In this document: one piece after another, positions 34,771 to 47,807 of the stretch
Layout of the letters: the number at the start of each line of letters is the position of its first letter
Numbering within the stretch: the first letter of the stretch is position 1
Assembly (NCBI GenBank): GCA_947561395.2
Contig: OX387185.1
Span: forward strand, 17,200,366-17,264,365
Reading direction: 5' to 3'
Length of the DNA: 64,000 nucleotides
Source: Buxus sempervirens
Taxonomy: Eukaryota; Streptophyta; Magnoliopsida; Buxales; Buxaceae
The notes under the pieces: generated by a model
The model's database searches: none
What the model was told of the DNA's origin: nothing
The model's input: the letters and a program-made list of their open reading frames with translations, nothing else
Position numbers and translations under genes: made by a program

Positions 34771-35301
34771 TAAGATACTTGGAAAAATAGATAATGATAT
34801 TTCAAGGGAGGAGCAAACTTGAACTTTCGAGATTATCTACAGCATTCCTTGGCTTAAATTATTTCTGAAAAGTTGGCTAAATAACTTTTCAACTAGTTTT
34901 TCTATAAATATTTACTTACAAGGGTGCATGTGCAATGCTGCAAGTAGAATGTGGGAATAGTTTTATAGTTGTCCAGATTTTAAATGAATAGACAGAGTTT
35001 TGACTATTTTTTGACTATTTTAGCTCTATATTAATTTTGCCTTATCAACATACAATAAGAGATTTTCGGAAAAGTCATGCAGTTGGCACGCTTCCCAATG
35101 GGCCTACTCTCATTATATACAATATAAATTAGAAGTGGCCTTCCCTGCAATTTTCCCAAAACATACAATCCCTATAATTTTCCCAAAACATATTTCACAA
35201 TCCGCACAAAACCAAATCAAACCAACCCAAAATTATGATCTTGGTTCGGCTGGTTTTGGCTTGGCTGGACTTCACTTGAACCCCATCAGAATAAGTAACA
35301 G

Positions 35302-35484
35302 GGATTTAAATCCCCTGCTGGGTGCCCAGCACTGCTGGGCATCCAGCAGCCAATGGGAATCCCTCAAACAGGGCCCCATCACCTGCAGCCCTGGCTTTGT
35401 GTCAGGGCTGCCGGTGATGTGGCCCTGTCCCATTGGCTGCTGGATGCCCAGCACTGCTGGGCACCCAGCAGAGGATTTGAATCC
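35302..35484. mobile_element. Foldback MITE in the ABCG upstream region
   Basis: GGATTTAAATCCCCTGCTGG on the left and CCAGCAGAGGATTTGAATCC on the right are inverted copies. Arms of about 65 bp run through GTGCCCAGCACTGCTGGGCA and CAATGGGA around a GC-rich loop that contains further inverted blocks (GGGCCCCATCACC and GGTGATGTGGCCC). It is 183 bp long and lies about 600 bp upstream of the ABCG start codon. No target-site duplication was identified. Confidence 0.85.
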
Positions 35485-36092
35485 AAACAGTTACCAGTTT
35501 CCTGTGTGTCCAAGTGGCAACATATGATAGAGAACAAAATGCAGGCGAACAGCCAATTTAGCCACATAAGCGAGAGCTGGGCCCACAAACTCTTCTGTTT
35601 AAACTTTAAATAATCCGACCCTTTCAAGCTCAGACCGACTCTGTTCTGTTTAGTGCTTCAGAATTCCTACAACGAGACGACAACAACGTTGGCTAATAAG
35701 TTTCAATTTTCTGCAGTCGCGGGAAACGTTAGGGCCACGTCTAAGCCTCAACCTCCCATGGTTGACCAGTGCTTCCATGACAGCTCTTTCTGACGATGGA
35801 ATCTCTCTCTCTCACTCTCTGGTCTCTGCAACTCGTTTCCATTTCGATCAAAGTCGTTGCTAGAATATCTCTTGCATCGTGTTCGTAATTGATGGAAATG
35901 TGTATGAAGGACTGGAGTAGATTGGACCAGCGGAAGATTTTTTCTGTTTTCCGAGTTCGTGGAGAGTTGCAGGGTGTTATTTGTTTACTCTGATTGTTGA
36001 AGGAGGTGGGTGAGCTTCGACGTTTGTGAATGTGGATAAGATTGTATTTTATAGGAAGAGTTTAGAGCGATTTTCGGAGGAGTTTGTGGTGG

Positions 36093-36480
36093 ATGGACAT
36101 GGCAGCGGCTGCTTTGGCCGGAGACGACCTTGTTAGGTCGGCTAGTAGAAAGAAAAGTTGGGGTTCGCGGAGTTATCACGAGATTTCGACCAATACGCCG
36201 GATGTTTTCCAGCGGAGTTCACGGCAGAGTTCACGGCATGAGGATGAGGAGGAGCTCATATGGGCAGCCATTGAGAGGCTTCCGACGTACGACCGGTTGA
36301 GGACTGGGGTTCTGAGACAAGTTCTGGATAATGGAAGAGTTGTTCATGACGAGGTTGATGTTACGAAGCTCGGGATACAGGAGAAGAAGCAAATCATGGA
36401 GACTATTCTCCATGTTGAAGATGACAACGCGAAATTTCTCCGGAGACTCAGAGACCGGACTGACAGGTAAATCTCTCTCC

Positions 36481-36524
<44 letters not shown>

Positions 36525-39500
36525 GTTTCTCGTTTTAATTTTTGGGACCATCTAATTTTCGTTTTTTTTTCTCTTAAATGGGTTTGATTTCGCTACTTCT
36601 ATTGATTAATATTGCCGTGAACAGAGTGGGAATTGAGGTTCCTGAGATTGAAGTTCGTTTCGAGCATTTATCAGTCGAAGGAGATGCATATGTTGGTACG
36701 AGGGCACTTCCGACTCTTATCAACTCTACAATAAACACAACTGAGGTATTTTGCTCTGTTTCACGATTTGATTCTTCTAATTATTATGCCTTTTCATTTT
36801 GTCCTGATACTGAAACGAGGAAATCAATAAGAATGATTGAAGGATTCAATTTTTCCTAATAAAATTGGAGGGTTTCTCACTAGTGGAAGACAATCTATTT
36901 CATTTTGAATGATTGAAAGATTGAAACGGTTGGATAAAATTATTGTATAGTTTTTTAGACTATGTTGATTAAGGATGATCTTTTTTCCCCTTTCTTTTCT
37001 CTTTTTTCTTTTCCCACTGTTTTGGTTCACTCAACGGTTGATGCCAATGGGAATCAGCAGAATTTCATTAGGATTATCGATATTTGTAGTTGGATTCATA
37101 AGTTCTTATATGTATTTGTCCTTCCAGTTTTTACTGTTTGTGTGAGAATTTGTTTCTTGGATGAATTGAAAAGCTTGGTGTATTTACGATGCGCTGATAA
37201 TTTATTTTGTTTTTCAATTTCAAAAGTCCCTTCTGGGCTTGGTTCGGCTGTTCCCATCAAAGAAAAGGACTATCAAGATACTTGAAGACATCAGTGGGAT
37301 AGTTAGGCCAACAAGGTATGCGTATGAAGTTGGACATATAATATGTTAATGAAGTTATCATTTTATTCACCTTGTTGATGGAATCACCAGGCGTACGGTA
37401 CGTATTCCAAGCAGAAATACATCTTGATGGACTTAGTTTGGATGGAAAAATGATCTTTTTAATTGTTTGTGTAAAGTGGACTAGTTACTGATTTAATGAT
37501 TTTTCAGGGTGGCACTGCTTCTGTCCGCTCCAGGCTACACTTTCTTAGATGTTTGTTTATTGTTTGCGTAAGGTGTCCTCCATACTGATTTTAGTGATTA
37601 TTTTCAGGATGGTGCTGCTTCTGGGCCCTCCAGGTTCAGGGAAAACAACATTGCTCCAGGCACTTTCTGGGAAGCCTGACAAGGATTTAAGGGTCTCTTT
37701 CTGTCTCTCTCTCTCTCTGTACCTATCTATCCATCCACACACAAAGACTACATGAGTTTTGTACATACACACAAACCCACATATATACACATATTTGTGT
37801 GTGCTGGTGTGGAGATGTTGAGTATCATGTTAGGTTGAGAATTAATATGATACTTTTACAATTTATTTCAATCTGTTGATATCTTGGTGCTGTAAACAGG
37901 TGGCTGGGAGAATCTCCTACTGTGGTTATGAATTGTCAGAATTTATTCCTCAGAAGACATGCGCTTATATCAGTCAGCATGATCTTCACTTTGGTGAGAT
38001 GACAGTCAGAGAGAAATTAGATTTCTCAGGACACTGCTTGGGGGTTGGAACCAGATATGAATTGTTGGCAGAATTGTCAAGGCGGGAGAAAGAAGCTGGA
38101 ATTAAGCCAGATCCCGAGATTGATACTTCCATGAAAGCCACTGCAATGGCAGGCCAAGAGACCAGTCTTGTCACTGATTATGTACTCAAGGTTTGCTCTT
38201 CAACTTCTAGTTGACTTTGTCTTCCGACATAAGAAGCCAAATTTGATGAATCTAGCCTGATTTTTACTCAACAGATACTAGGATTGGATATATGTGCTGA
38301 CATCATGGTGGGAGATCAGATGAGAAGGGGCATTTCTGGTGGACAAAAGAAACAATTAACTACTGGTATGTTCGCCACAGAGAGAAGAACTTAAAATACC
38401 AGCAGCATCTTCCTCACACATCAAGGCATTATCCAAATTCAATAAAAGAAAAAAAGAACTTTAAATGATGCTTTTTATATTTCTTCGGTAAAAAATCGTC
38501 TCAAAGACCTTAAAGTGTATTGAGCTGCTGATTTTGAAATATTAAGGATATGTCCTTTAATTACTTTTGATATCTTATATTTTGTGATTTCTGTTCCCTT
38601 GGTAAAACTATATGTTTCATTTATCATTTAGATGAAGTAGCTATCTTGCATCACCAACACACAAGATCCTGCGATCTTCAGTTGCAATAATTTCTCTTTT
38701 CCGCCTATATTTAACATGCGGCTTTATAAATTTGCTTTACTATTCAAAATCCAAGTTCTTGAAGTTAAATATAATGATTTTCTCTTGTATAATTTTTGCT
38801 GAGTAAGGATTACCTTTCTTGTTTACATTTTCAATTATGTATTAGAGGAGTCAAATGCAATATAATTTGCTGATTACATCAACATTCTGTACTTGGTCCA
38901 TGTCCACTCAAAAAGCTGGTTGTCATTTTGGTATTGTTGCATTCATCAGTTCTCTTGAACAGTTAGAGCACTCATAGTCTATTTGAACATAATGAAAGAA
39001 GTATCTTTTGCCCTTCATGAAATGACAGAAAAATATAGATATTTTTAGTATAATCTGATGGTATTAAAATGCCTATTGAAGCAAGTAAGCAGTTTGCACC
39101 AATCTCTGTTATGTTGCTTCAGATGGTAAAAATAAAAAAAAGAAAAAGAAAAAAACAACTCATTTATTGTGTGATATGAAACCGTAGAACAATCTAATCA
39201 AATTCTTGGTTATTCAATCTTTAAATATTGTTTCAAATATTTTGAGATATATGTTCAATGCTTCTCAATATGGTGTACTGTATTGTACTTGCAGTTATAA
39301 AAATAACAAATAATAATTAAAATGGTGCTTCCAACTTTTGCGATGGTCAATACTTTTTTCCTTTTTCTTCTTTCAGCAGTATAACCTGATCTTTATGTTT
39401 AGCAGTAATCCGACATAACGTTGATTTTATTGAACCCAGGGGAAATGTTGGTTGGACCAGCAAAAGCTCCTTTCATGGATGAAATCTCAACTGGCCTTGA

Positions 39501-39904
39501 CAGTTCCGCCACTTTTCAGATTATCAAGTTCATGAGACAGATGGTTCATATTAGCGATGTAACCATGATCATCTCTCTTCTGCAGCCTGCACTGGAGACA
39601 TTTGATGACATTATCCTGCTTTCAGAGGGTCAGATTATCTACCAAGGACCACGTGAAAATGTCCTCGAGTTCTTTGAATTTATGGGTTTTAAATGCCCCG
39701 AAAGGAAAGGAGTAGCAGACTTTTTGCAAGAAGTGACTTCAAAGAAGGACCAAGAACAGTATTGGAGCCGAAAGGACCAACCTTACAGATATATTTCAGT
39801 ACCTGAATTTGTGCGATCCTTCAATTCTTTTCATATAGGCCAACAGCTTATAGATGATCTTAGAGTTCCTTATGACAAAACCAGAGCACATCCTGCAGCA
39901 TTGG
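36093..39904 (+). pseudogene. PDR-type ABCG transporter, N-terminal part (exons 1-7a)
   Basis: Seven exons with GT-AG introns: 36093-36466, 36625-36745, 37227-37315, 37608-37692, 37900-38190, 38275-38365 and 39440-39904, about 505 residues. They encode the plant PDR N-terminus (EEELIWAAIERLPTYDRLR), the stretch VGIEVPEIEVRFEHLSVEG, Walker A (GPPGSGKTT, exon 4), [19 protein letters not shown] (Q-loop region, exon 5), the ABC signature [10 protein letters not shown] (exon 6), Walker B region [11 protein letters not shown] and the H-loop region (exon 7). This is the first nucleotide-binding domain of a full-size ABCG pump, normally in the plasma membrane and exporting or importing small lipophilic molecules. 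ATG at 36093 is used; 36099 is also possible. Exon 7 is broken by a solo LTR at 39905. The exact ABCG member cannot be named. Confidence 0.93.
36478..36519. repeat. CT microsatellite in ABCG intron 1
   Basis: A run of about 17 CT units directly after the splice donor of exon 1, likely variable in length between individuals. Confidence 0.9.
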
Positions 39905-42058
39905 TGTCACGCCCCGAGTACTAAGCCTAAATACATAGGCTCGTATCCCAAGGCATGTTCTCGCTCGTAAGCCAACAACAATCTTATGACAAATGTACGA
40001 ATCAGATTAAAACCAATAATAAAATTCAAAGATTCTAAATAGCATCCCATAATGAAAATCGTGGAAATACCATAATAAAATTCCTACTAAACTTTTCTAC
40101 GTAATTGATATCTCAATAATATCCCATCACTACAAGAGTGTTCAGACCCACCTATCAAAATAAAACTAGTAACGTAAGAGGAAGGTCGTTCACTGTCCTT
40201 TTGGTTCTGCGTTCCTCTCAGGACCTGAAAGTAATTAGTAGGAGTGAGTACGACGACTCAGTAGATGGAGCTATTTCTCTCCTTATAACAAGATTCACAA
40301 CAAAAATATAACAATTAATCTTTGTATTTAGTATCTAGCAAGTATATAGAGGTATGCAGAAATCAATATTATCACTAACAATCTCATTACATATCATGTG
40401 CTACAGTCATTGTTTTCAGAATTCACATATCTCATATGCAAGTATTATATATACAATCAATCACACAATTGGAGGTTCTTCTGCATCAACGGGTCTTTTC
40501 CCCCCCTGTTACCCTGCTACATTTCACAAGTCTCATGGGTCCTTCTCCCCCGCTACCCTGCCAGACTTCATAAATCACAAGGGTCCTTCTCCCCCTGCTA
40601 CCCTGCTAGACTTTCCATTAATCAACATTTAAATAACAAACAAACCAGTTCAGAAAGGAATTCACTTTCTTTTTAAACCCAAATATTTAAAGAAAAGTTC
40701 ACATTACCTAATCTTTAAATATGAAAAGAAAATTGATTAATGATTATAATTCACATCACCATTGACGTCCCTTTTTCTCATAATATTTAAAGAAAGGTTC
40801 CACCTAAATTTTAAATATTTGAAACAATTGATCAAGAATAGTTTAGATGTCTTCCCAAGGACCACTGCCCTTTCTCAAATTATCAGGTTAATGGTAGCCA
40901 AATTTTAAATATATATAAGTTAGTCGATTCTATTTCAAGAATTGAGCACATCTTTTCTCAAAAAGGGGGGGTTGAGGTCCCTATCTCTCTTATTTCTTTA
41001 TTTGTTTATTTCTCCCTCTCCCTCACGTTCTCTCCTCTGATAAACAAAAGGTCACTGAAACTCTCTTGCTCTCTATCTCTCTTCCGAATTCAGAACTCGA
41101 CAGACCCCTTTGTTTTATTCTCTGAATATTTTATTTTATTTGCTTATTTCTCCCTCCCTCACGTTCTCTCCTCTGATAAACAAAGGTCAATAAAACTCTC
41201 TTAGTCTCTCTCTCTCTTCCAAATTCATAAGTCAACAGACCCCATTTTTATTCTCTGCAATTTTTATTTTATTCGTTTTCCTCTCCAAATTCTGTAGCTG
41301 TTATAATGGTTTTGGCAAGATCGCAAGGCTGCCATCTGCTCTCTCTCTTTCTACAGTAACCAAGAACCTCACCTGTTCTCTCTCTAATTTATACGGCAGC
41401 CACCCATCTCTTCTCTACTCTGTTTTCATTCTTTTTTCTTCCTAACCACTCACAAATCTTATCAATCTTTCTAATTACAGGATGGTCTCATGGCAGTCAT
41501 AGTTTCCACACGGTTTCTAGACCTAACAGATGTTAAGAATCGAACCAAAACGCCACAGGGAATTTCAGGTTGTAGTTTACACAATCACGGATTGTCAAGC
41601 AGTTAACCACATCATTTCAAATCAGTATGCAAGCATGCTCTCTACCATTAACCATAAATTATGCATACATTGTAATAACCTATTCTAAGAGCTAACATTT
41701 CCAAATCCATATACGAATAGAACAGCAGCAAATCAAGTTATACGAATAGAACAGCAGCACCTACCTAGCTTTTGCTTTTAGAAGACCCAACCAAAAAAAG
41801 AAGCTCAACGTCAAAGCCCTCAAGTACAAACCGGCCCAATCAGTGTTGCTAAAAGAAGCTAATAAGATAACCCTAATCCTCATTTATACATATGAAGTAA
41901 AATGTCTTTAATACCCTTTAATCATATTCAAAATACCCATCTAGTCCTCAGGGTGTGAGACTTAATCTCAACCCTCCAATTTACCATCCACTCAAGATTT
42001 TTGACTAACCAATGGGGTGAAGCCCGGTTAATGTTGAAAAGGTGACCGAGTCCTTACA
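39905..42058. mobile_element. Solo LTR inserted in ABCG exon 7 (ATTGG duplication)
   Basis: TGTCACGCCCCGAG ... GAGTCCTTACA, 2154 bp, TG to CA, flanked by ATTGG at 39900-39904 and 42059-42063. No internal retrotransposon region is present, so it is a solo LTR. TGAGTACGACGACTCAGTAG (40246-40265) is typical of Del/Tekay-type LTRs. Internal repeats: three GGGTCC/TTTCTCCCCCGCTACCCTG units (40490-40612) and a 136-bp tandem duplication (about 40987-41260). Its right part (40985-42058) was copied again to 47806-48879. Confidence 0.93.
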
Positions 42059-44034
42059 ATTGGTGACTGAAAGTATGGAATTTCAAACTTAGAATTATTC
42101 AAGCCATGCTTCTCAAGGGAGTGGCTATTGGTGAAGCACAACTCTTTTGTGTACATATTCAAAATTACCCAGCTAGCAATCATGTCAATATTTTCCTTTA
42201 CGGTGTTTTTGAGGACAGAAATGAAGCATGGTCAAATAGCAGATGGAGGAAAATATTATGGAGCATTGTTTTACAGTCTCATAAACGTCATGTTCAATGG
42301 GATGGCAGAGTTGGCTATGACTGTTATGAGGTTTCCTGTCTTCTTTAAACAAAAGGATCACCTGTTCTACCCTGGATGGGCTTTTGCTTTACCTATTTGG
42401 GTCCTCAGGATTCCCCTGTCATTTGTGGAATCAGCAATATGGATCATTCTTACATACTATACCATTGGCTTTGCTCCCGCTGCCAGCAGGTAAGAGTGTT
42501 TTCAATTTTCAACTTTCTTACAAGAAATATCTATATGCATGGCAATTCTTTTTTTTTTTTTTTTTTTGGGTAAAGTATATGCATGGCATTTCATTGATCA
42601 CTATCAGATAGAATATTTTAAGCATATGTGCCTTTCCAGTTTCAATTTTTAGTCCAGATCACCATACCTAATCATTATATTGACAAGCCCTCAATGTTCT
42701 CAGGTTTTTCCAACAGTTATTAGCATTATTCTGTAGACATCAGGTGGCTCTCTCACTCTTTCGGTTCATTGCGGCACTTGGAAGGACAGTGGTTGTTGCA
42801 AACACACTAGGTACCTTTACATTGCTCATAGTTTTTGTGCTTGGTGGATTCGTCATTGCCAAAGGTAAGCAGTTTATCCTTTTTTCACTCTTAAAAATTC
42901 TCTTGTAGACTTTTGGTAGAGCAATATAATAGCTGAATTCTTGTCAATTTCGTATGGTATCTGGTTAAAAATGCATGAATAATTTCATGTGATTCAAAAA
43001 TGGTAATGAGAGTTGAGTTATTTTTAATGTGCAGATGATATTGAACCATGGATGATCTGGGGCTACTATATTTCTCCTATGATGTATGGACAGAATGCTA
43101 TAGTTATGCATGAGTTTCTTGATGTTTCTTTAAAGATGGAGCACTGTAAGATCTCATAAAGTTTTGATGATTACCATTTCACCTTTTATTCCAAATGGCA
43201 TGTATAACCTTTTGCTTCTCGATTTCTCATTGTCATCACTTGTGTGTGTGTGTGTGTACAGACATATCATACATACATCCGTACATGCATGCATATATAC
43301 ACACATATATACATGCATATATGGAGGTTTATGCACACATTCATGTAAATATGCATACATCTTGAAGATTTCCTGCCCAGAGGTCATTGTCTGTTTTCTG
43401 AAACCATACTGCATATTTGGTAAACAGCCTAACACTGACCCCAGAATCCGTGAACCCACTGTTGGAAAGCTCCTTCTCAAATCAAGGGGCATGTTTGTGG
43501 ATGACTATTGCTATTGGATATGCATTGGGGCACTCATTGCATTCTCCCTTTTGTTCAATGTTTTTTTCATTGCAGCACTTACGTACTTGAATCGTAAGTC
43601 ATCATTCCTCGCTTATTAATCTTGGTATCTGCTATGGAAATATATTCTTATATTGACGCCTTTTTTAATGTTTCAAATTCAATTGCAGCTTTCGGTGAGT
43701 CTAAATCTGTCATCTTGAATCAGGATGATGAGAAGAGAAGTAAAATGAAAAATGAGCCAATGGCACTAGAAATGCTGCCATCAACCTCTGCTCCCATACT
43801 GAAGGTTCGATGCATTCCCCACCTCTTTCCCTTATCTCATTTTAGCTGGTCATTCGATGAATTTGTATATTTGTACATGGTTTGTATCATTTTTCCGTGT
43901 TCTGGAATTCAATTGTGTTCAATGAATATCCACATTAGAGATTAAGATATGAGGCCACATGTTTGGATCTCATATAATTCTGAAAATCATTGGATAAGTC
44001 TGTATCTCTTCATTCTTGTTAAATAATAAATACT
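40985..44034 (+). repeat. Source of 3050-bp direct repeat at 47806-50855
   Basis: Identical, as far as compared, to 47806-50855 at a constant offset of 6821 bp. The copy preserves a 19-base T run (42549-42567). It covers the right half of the solo LTR and ABCG exons 7b to 11. Confidence 0.96.
42059..43804 (+). pseudogene. PDR-type ABCG, first membrane domain (exons 7b-11)
   Basis: Exon 7 resumes after the solo LTR (42059-42489), then exons 42704-42864, 43035-43145, 43428-43593 and 43689-43804. They encode YGISNLELFKPCFSREWLL, SFVYIFKITQ, TVFLRTEM, the hydrophobic segments of the first ABC2 membrane domain, WMIWGYYISPMMYGQNAIV, and the linker TVGKLLLKSRGMF...ALTYLNPFGESKSVIL. Two lesions are seen besides the LTR. 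After GTGACTGAA an A seems missing (about 42070), shifting the frame before YGIS. In exon 9 one extra A (about 43132-43135) shifts the frame before the conserved RWS-type end. With these the gene cannot give a full-length product even if the LTR were spliced out. Confidence 0.88.
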
Positions 44035-44347
44035 TGGTCCATGTCCACTCAAAAAGCTGGTTGTCATTTTGGTATTGTTGCATTCATCAGTTCTCTTGAA
44101 CAGTTAGAGCACTCATAGTCTATTTGAACATAATGAAAGAAGTATCTTTTGCCCTTCATGAAATGACAGAAAAATATAGATATTTTTAGTATAATCTGAT
44201 GGTATTAAAATGCCTATTGAAGCAAGTAAGCAGTTTGCACCAATCTCTGTTATGTTGCTTCAGATGGTAAAAATAAAAAAAAGAAAAAGAAAAAAACAAC
44301 TCATTTATTGTGTGATATGAAACCGTAGAACAATCTAATCAAATTCT
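44031..44347 (+). repeat. 317-bp copy of ABCG intron 6 (38890-39206)
   Basis: Constant offset of 5141 bp to 38890-39206, no differences seen, including the AAAAATAAAAAAAAGAAAAA tract. The left edge shares TACT with the preceding exon-11-side intron. The right edge shares ATTCT with the inverted LTR block that follows. It is the first of three copied pieces in the 6821-bp insertion. Confidence 0.95.
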
Positions 44348-47300
44348 ACAGAAAGGGAGAAGATCAGAATAATCCTAGAAATTAAAACTAGAAAATAAAA
44401 GGGGAGAGAGACTTACCTGGACTTGAGAAAGCAGAGAGGCAGGGGTTCTCTTCTTCACTTGGAGCTCTTCTTGTTTTCAATTCTCAGCCATTTGCTAGAG
44501 GAGAGACCCTCTATTTATAGGCAAGAGCAAGGGCATGGGTGGTCATAAGGGTAGCCCAAAGTAAGGTTCTAGAATGTTCTAACTAAGTTTTAAAACTTGA
44601 GTTGGGGTAATTTTGAGAACCAAAAGAGGGTAAAATGGAAAGGAAGCACCTCCTAAAGAGAGGTAAGAATAGTAAAAATGGCTCAAAAATCAAGCAATTG
44701 AAAATTCACAGAAAATACGCGCGACAGCATTTGAATTGCGGTCATGCCTTGACTGCATTTTGAAAGCGGTCACGTAATGACCGCAGAGCAAATGCGGTCA
44801 ACACATGTCCACACTTGTAATGCGGGCAATACAGGACTGATCAATTTTTACACTTTTTTGACCTGTTTGAGATCCCAATTAAATATTTTCTTTATTTTCT
44901 CATCTTGTAGTGCAATTTGGGGTGCCTACAATTTGTCAAGATTTAAAGGCTCAAAAAATTCATTTATGCAATAACATTGCTAAAAACCTGATTACCAGGA
45001 AAAATTATCTTGAAATCTTGCCTTAAGAAATATTTCATTTTTTGGGGTCAAAAGTCAACAAAATTCAACCGGAAAAGTTTGACTTTGCTCAAAAGATTGA
45101 ATTTGGGCCTTTTCCTTTGTGGTTTTGGATTCAAATGGATTAAGGATTTCAAACCCAATGTTAAGAATTGAAAATTCCAATAAAACATTTCTCTCCTTCA
45201 AGATTTATCAAAAATCGTGCAATTTTGGGGTGTCTACAATTGCCCCTTTTTGTTGGAGGTCTAACACAATGAACAGCAAAGAACAGACACGACTCAAAAT
45301 TGTACGTTTGAAAGACATCTCATTAATTGAACTTGCTTTGGTCAAACAAAGGAGTGATAAAAAACATTGGATTTGAAGATAGCCAATGAAACCCCTGCTT
45401 GAAGTCTGACGAGGTGGCAACTCTTCCTTATCTCAGATTTCTTGGAGCTCTTGTGGCTATGAAAAGAAATCTGAGACAAGCAAATTTTAAAAAGAAAATG
45501 GATTTAAAATTGACCTCTGCAAACTCAATTGCTTTTGATGTTTTTCACTTTACAGCTTAACAATAAGGAAGGAAATATTTCATTAAAATTTCCATGATTT
45601 GATTTTTTTTATTTGACTTACCTAGGTGCCATGTGATGCCTAAACCTGCTTGAATATTCTGCAACTTGCTTTTGCTTCTTCATCTTCTTGCTCTCTCTCA
45701 ATAATGATGTATGTGCCCTTGCTGCCCATAACCTGCCTTCATGCTTTTTTAACTGTCTAAGTGAATGCCCTCTTCTTGATTGATGGATTTGAGAATCATG
45801 ATCTGTTGATCTAACCTCATGCCCTTATTAGCCATGATCTCTCCTTCATGCCTTCTTATTGCCCTAGTAAAATCCTTCTTAATGATTGAAAAATTGGAAA
45901 CCCTTGTTTAAAGGAAAAAACATGCAACTGCTTCGAAGCTTCTTCTTTTTTTTTTTTTTTCAAATCCGAATACTAAGGCTTGACTGCTTCTTCCAGATGT
46001 TGTAATTCATTTCAATGAAAACCCAGAGGGAAAGACGCTGAGCATGCCCTGGTTTTGATTGCTTGAAGAAGTATTTTCCTTTCAGCAGAGATGATCCTCT
46101 CTTTTTTCCTCCTTTTTCTCTTTCTCTCTCTCTCTTCTCTTTTTTTTAACCTTTGCAAAAAGAAACCTTAATAAAAGAATGCAAATACAAAAATAAGAAA
46201 ATAAGTTTTATACTAGTGGCCTCAGAATTCTCTAATGCTTGCAAAACCAATGTTTTATGAAAAGACATAGATGCTTATTATAGGAAAAAAAATTATAGTT
46301 TTTGCTTTTGTGAGTCATAGGAAAAATCAATTCGATGACTTTCCTAATCATCACACGGGCTCAATAAAATGAAGGAGTCGCCACCATTAATTTTAGGTGT
46401 GAATGGACACCAAAATAATCAAATAAAATAAATAATAAAAAAACAAAATTAGAGTAAAAATAACTCTAATTAAAAAATAAATCAGAGATGGGTAAGGAGA
46501 TTAGGTTATGAATAGGGGAAGGTGTTAGGCACCCCTATTCATCCACACAAGGTGGTTGCCAAGTATTGTTGATATTTTTAAAAGAAAGGCTTGCTAATCA
46601 GATCAAAAAATAAAAGATCAAAAAATACAGGATGTATGGTTTTTTCCATATGAATGATCCAATTAATTCTGGATCCTTCCTATGAATACACCATTTTTTG
46701 GGCTTCATGATTGACTAAAATCAAGATAAAGAAAACAAACCTAAAGTAAAAACTTCAAAAATCTAGCTCTAAGTCAATTCCTTAAAATCTAGGAATTACA
46801 TAATAATAATTATTATTATTATTTTTACAAAATATTGAAGAATTGAATCTAAACAATCTAGGGTAAAGATCTGGCCAAGATTTCTCATTAATTAAGAAAT
46901 CTAATACCAAATACACCCATGTTGATGAAAAAACATCAAAAGGGGAGAGTTTAGACCATAGGGTATTCTCTCAAAAAATCAAAACAATTCCAAAATAATT
47001 TCATAATATTGAAGAATAAATCAAAACCATATAGGGTATAGATCTGATCCAGGTTTCTCATTAATTAAGAGATCTGAACCAGATTCACCCACATTGATGA
47101 AAAACATTAAAATGGGAGAGTTTAGACCATAGGGTCTTCTCTAAAAAATTGAAAATAAACCAAAAAGCATCTCATGAAACCCAGAGGTTACTTTAAGGTT
47201 TTTGATTTCAGATCTACCATATAGATCATGGCAGATCCAAAATCCTAGCATAATGATAAAAATAATAAAAAAAACATAAAAACAGAGAGAAAACAATGAA

Positions 47301-47807
47301 AAAACAAAAATCTAGGAGGAAAATGAGATCTAATGCTATGAATAGCATAGATCCATGGTATTCCTCCATATTTCATCAATAAGCAATCCTACAATCTAAA
47401 CAAAATATTAAAACTACACATTTCTAAGATTACATCATATGGGGGTCTGCCCTACAGATCCATTCCTGTCCTCCTTTCCCCTAGAACTCTCTTCACGTTT
47501 TACGGCTAGAGAAGATACTTGAGGTACTTGGATCTAGGTTTGGAGTTACAATCACAAAAAGGCCTTATTCTACAGAAAGGAGGAGATCAGAATAATCCTA
47601 GAAATTAAAACTAGAAAATAAAAGGGGAGAGAGGCTTGCCTGGACTTGAAAAAGTAGAGAGGCAGGGGTTCTCTTCTTCACTTGCAGCTCTTCTAGTATT
47701 CAATTCTCATCCATTTGCTTGAGGAGAGGTCCCTTATTTATAGGCAAGAGCTAGGGCAAAGGGGGTTCCAAGGGTAGACCAAAATAAGGTTCTAGAATGT
47801 TCCAACT
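44343..47807 (-). repeat. Inverted copy of LTR stack (20350-23814)
   Basis: Reverse complement of 20350-23814, with position sum 68157 and equal length. It contains, reading leftward, most of the LTR 19511-21848, the 3' region 21849-22918, the start of LTR 22919 and the first 588 bp of the nested solo LTR. Both LTR TATA boxes come along, at about 47735-47742 and 44512-44519, and now point left toward ABCG exon 11. The left edge shares ATTCT with the preceding piece, the right edge CT with the following one. Confidence 0.95.

Noticed and set aside
43154..43492. 112-residue minus-strand frame (and its copy at 49975-50313)
   Set aside because: It is antisense to an ABCG intron and exon 10 and includes a TG/CA microsatellite.
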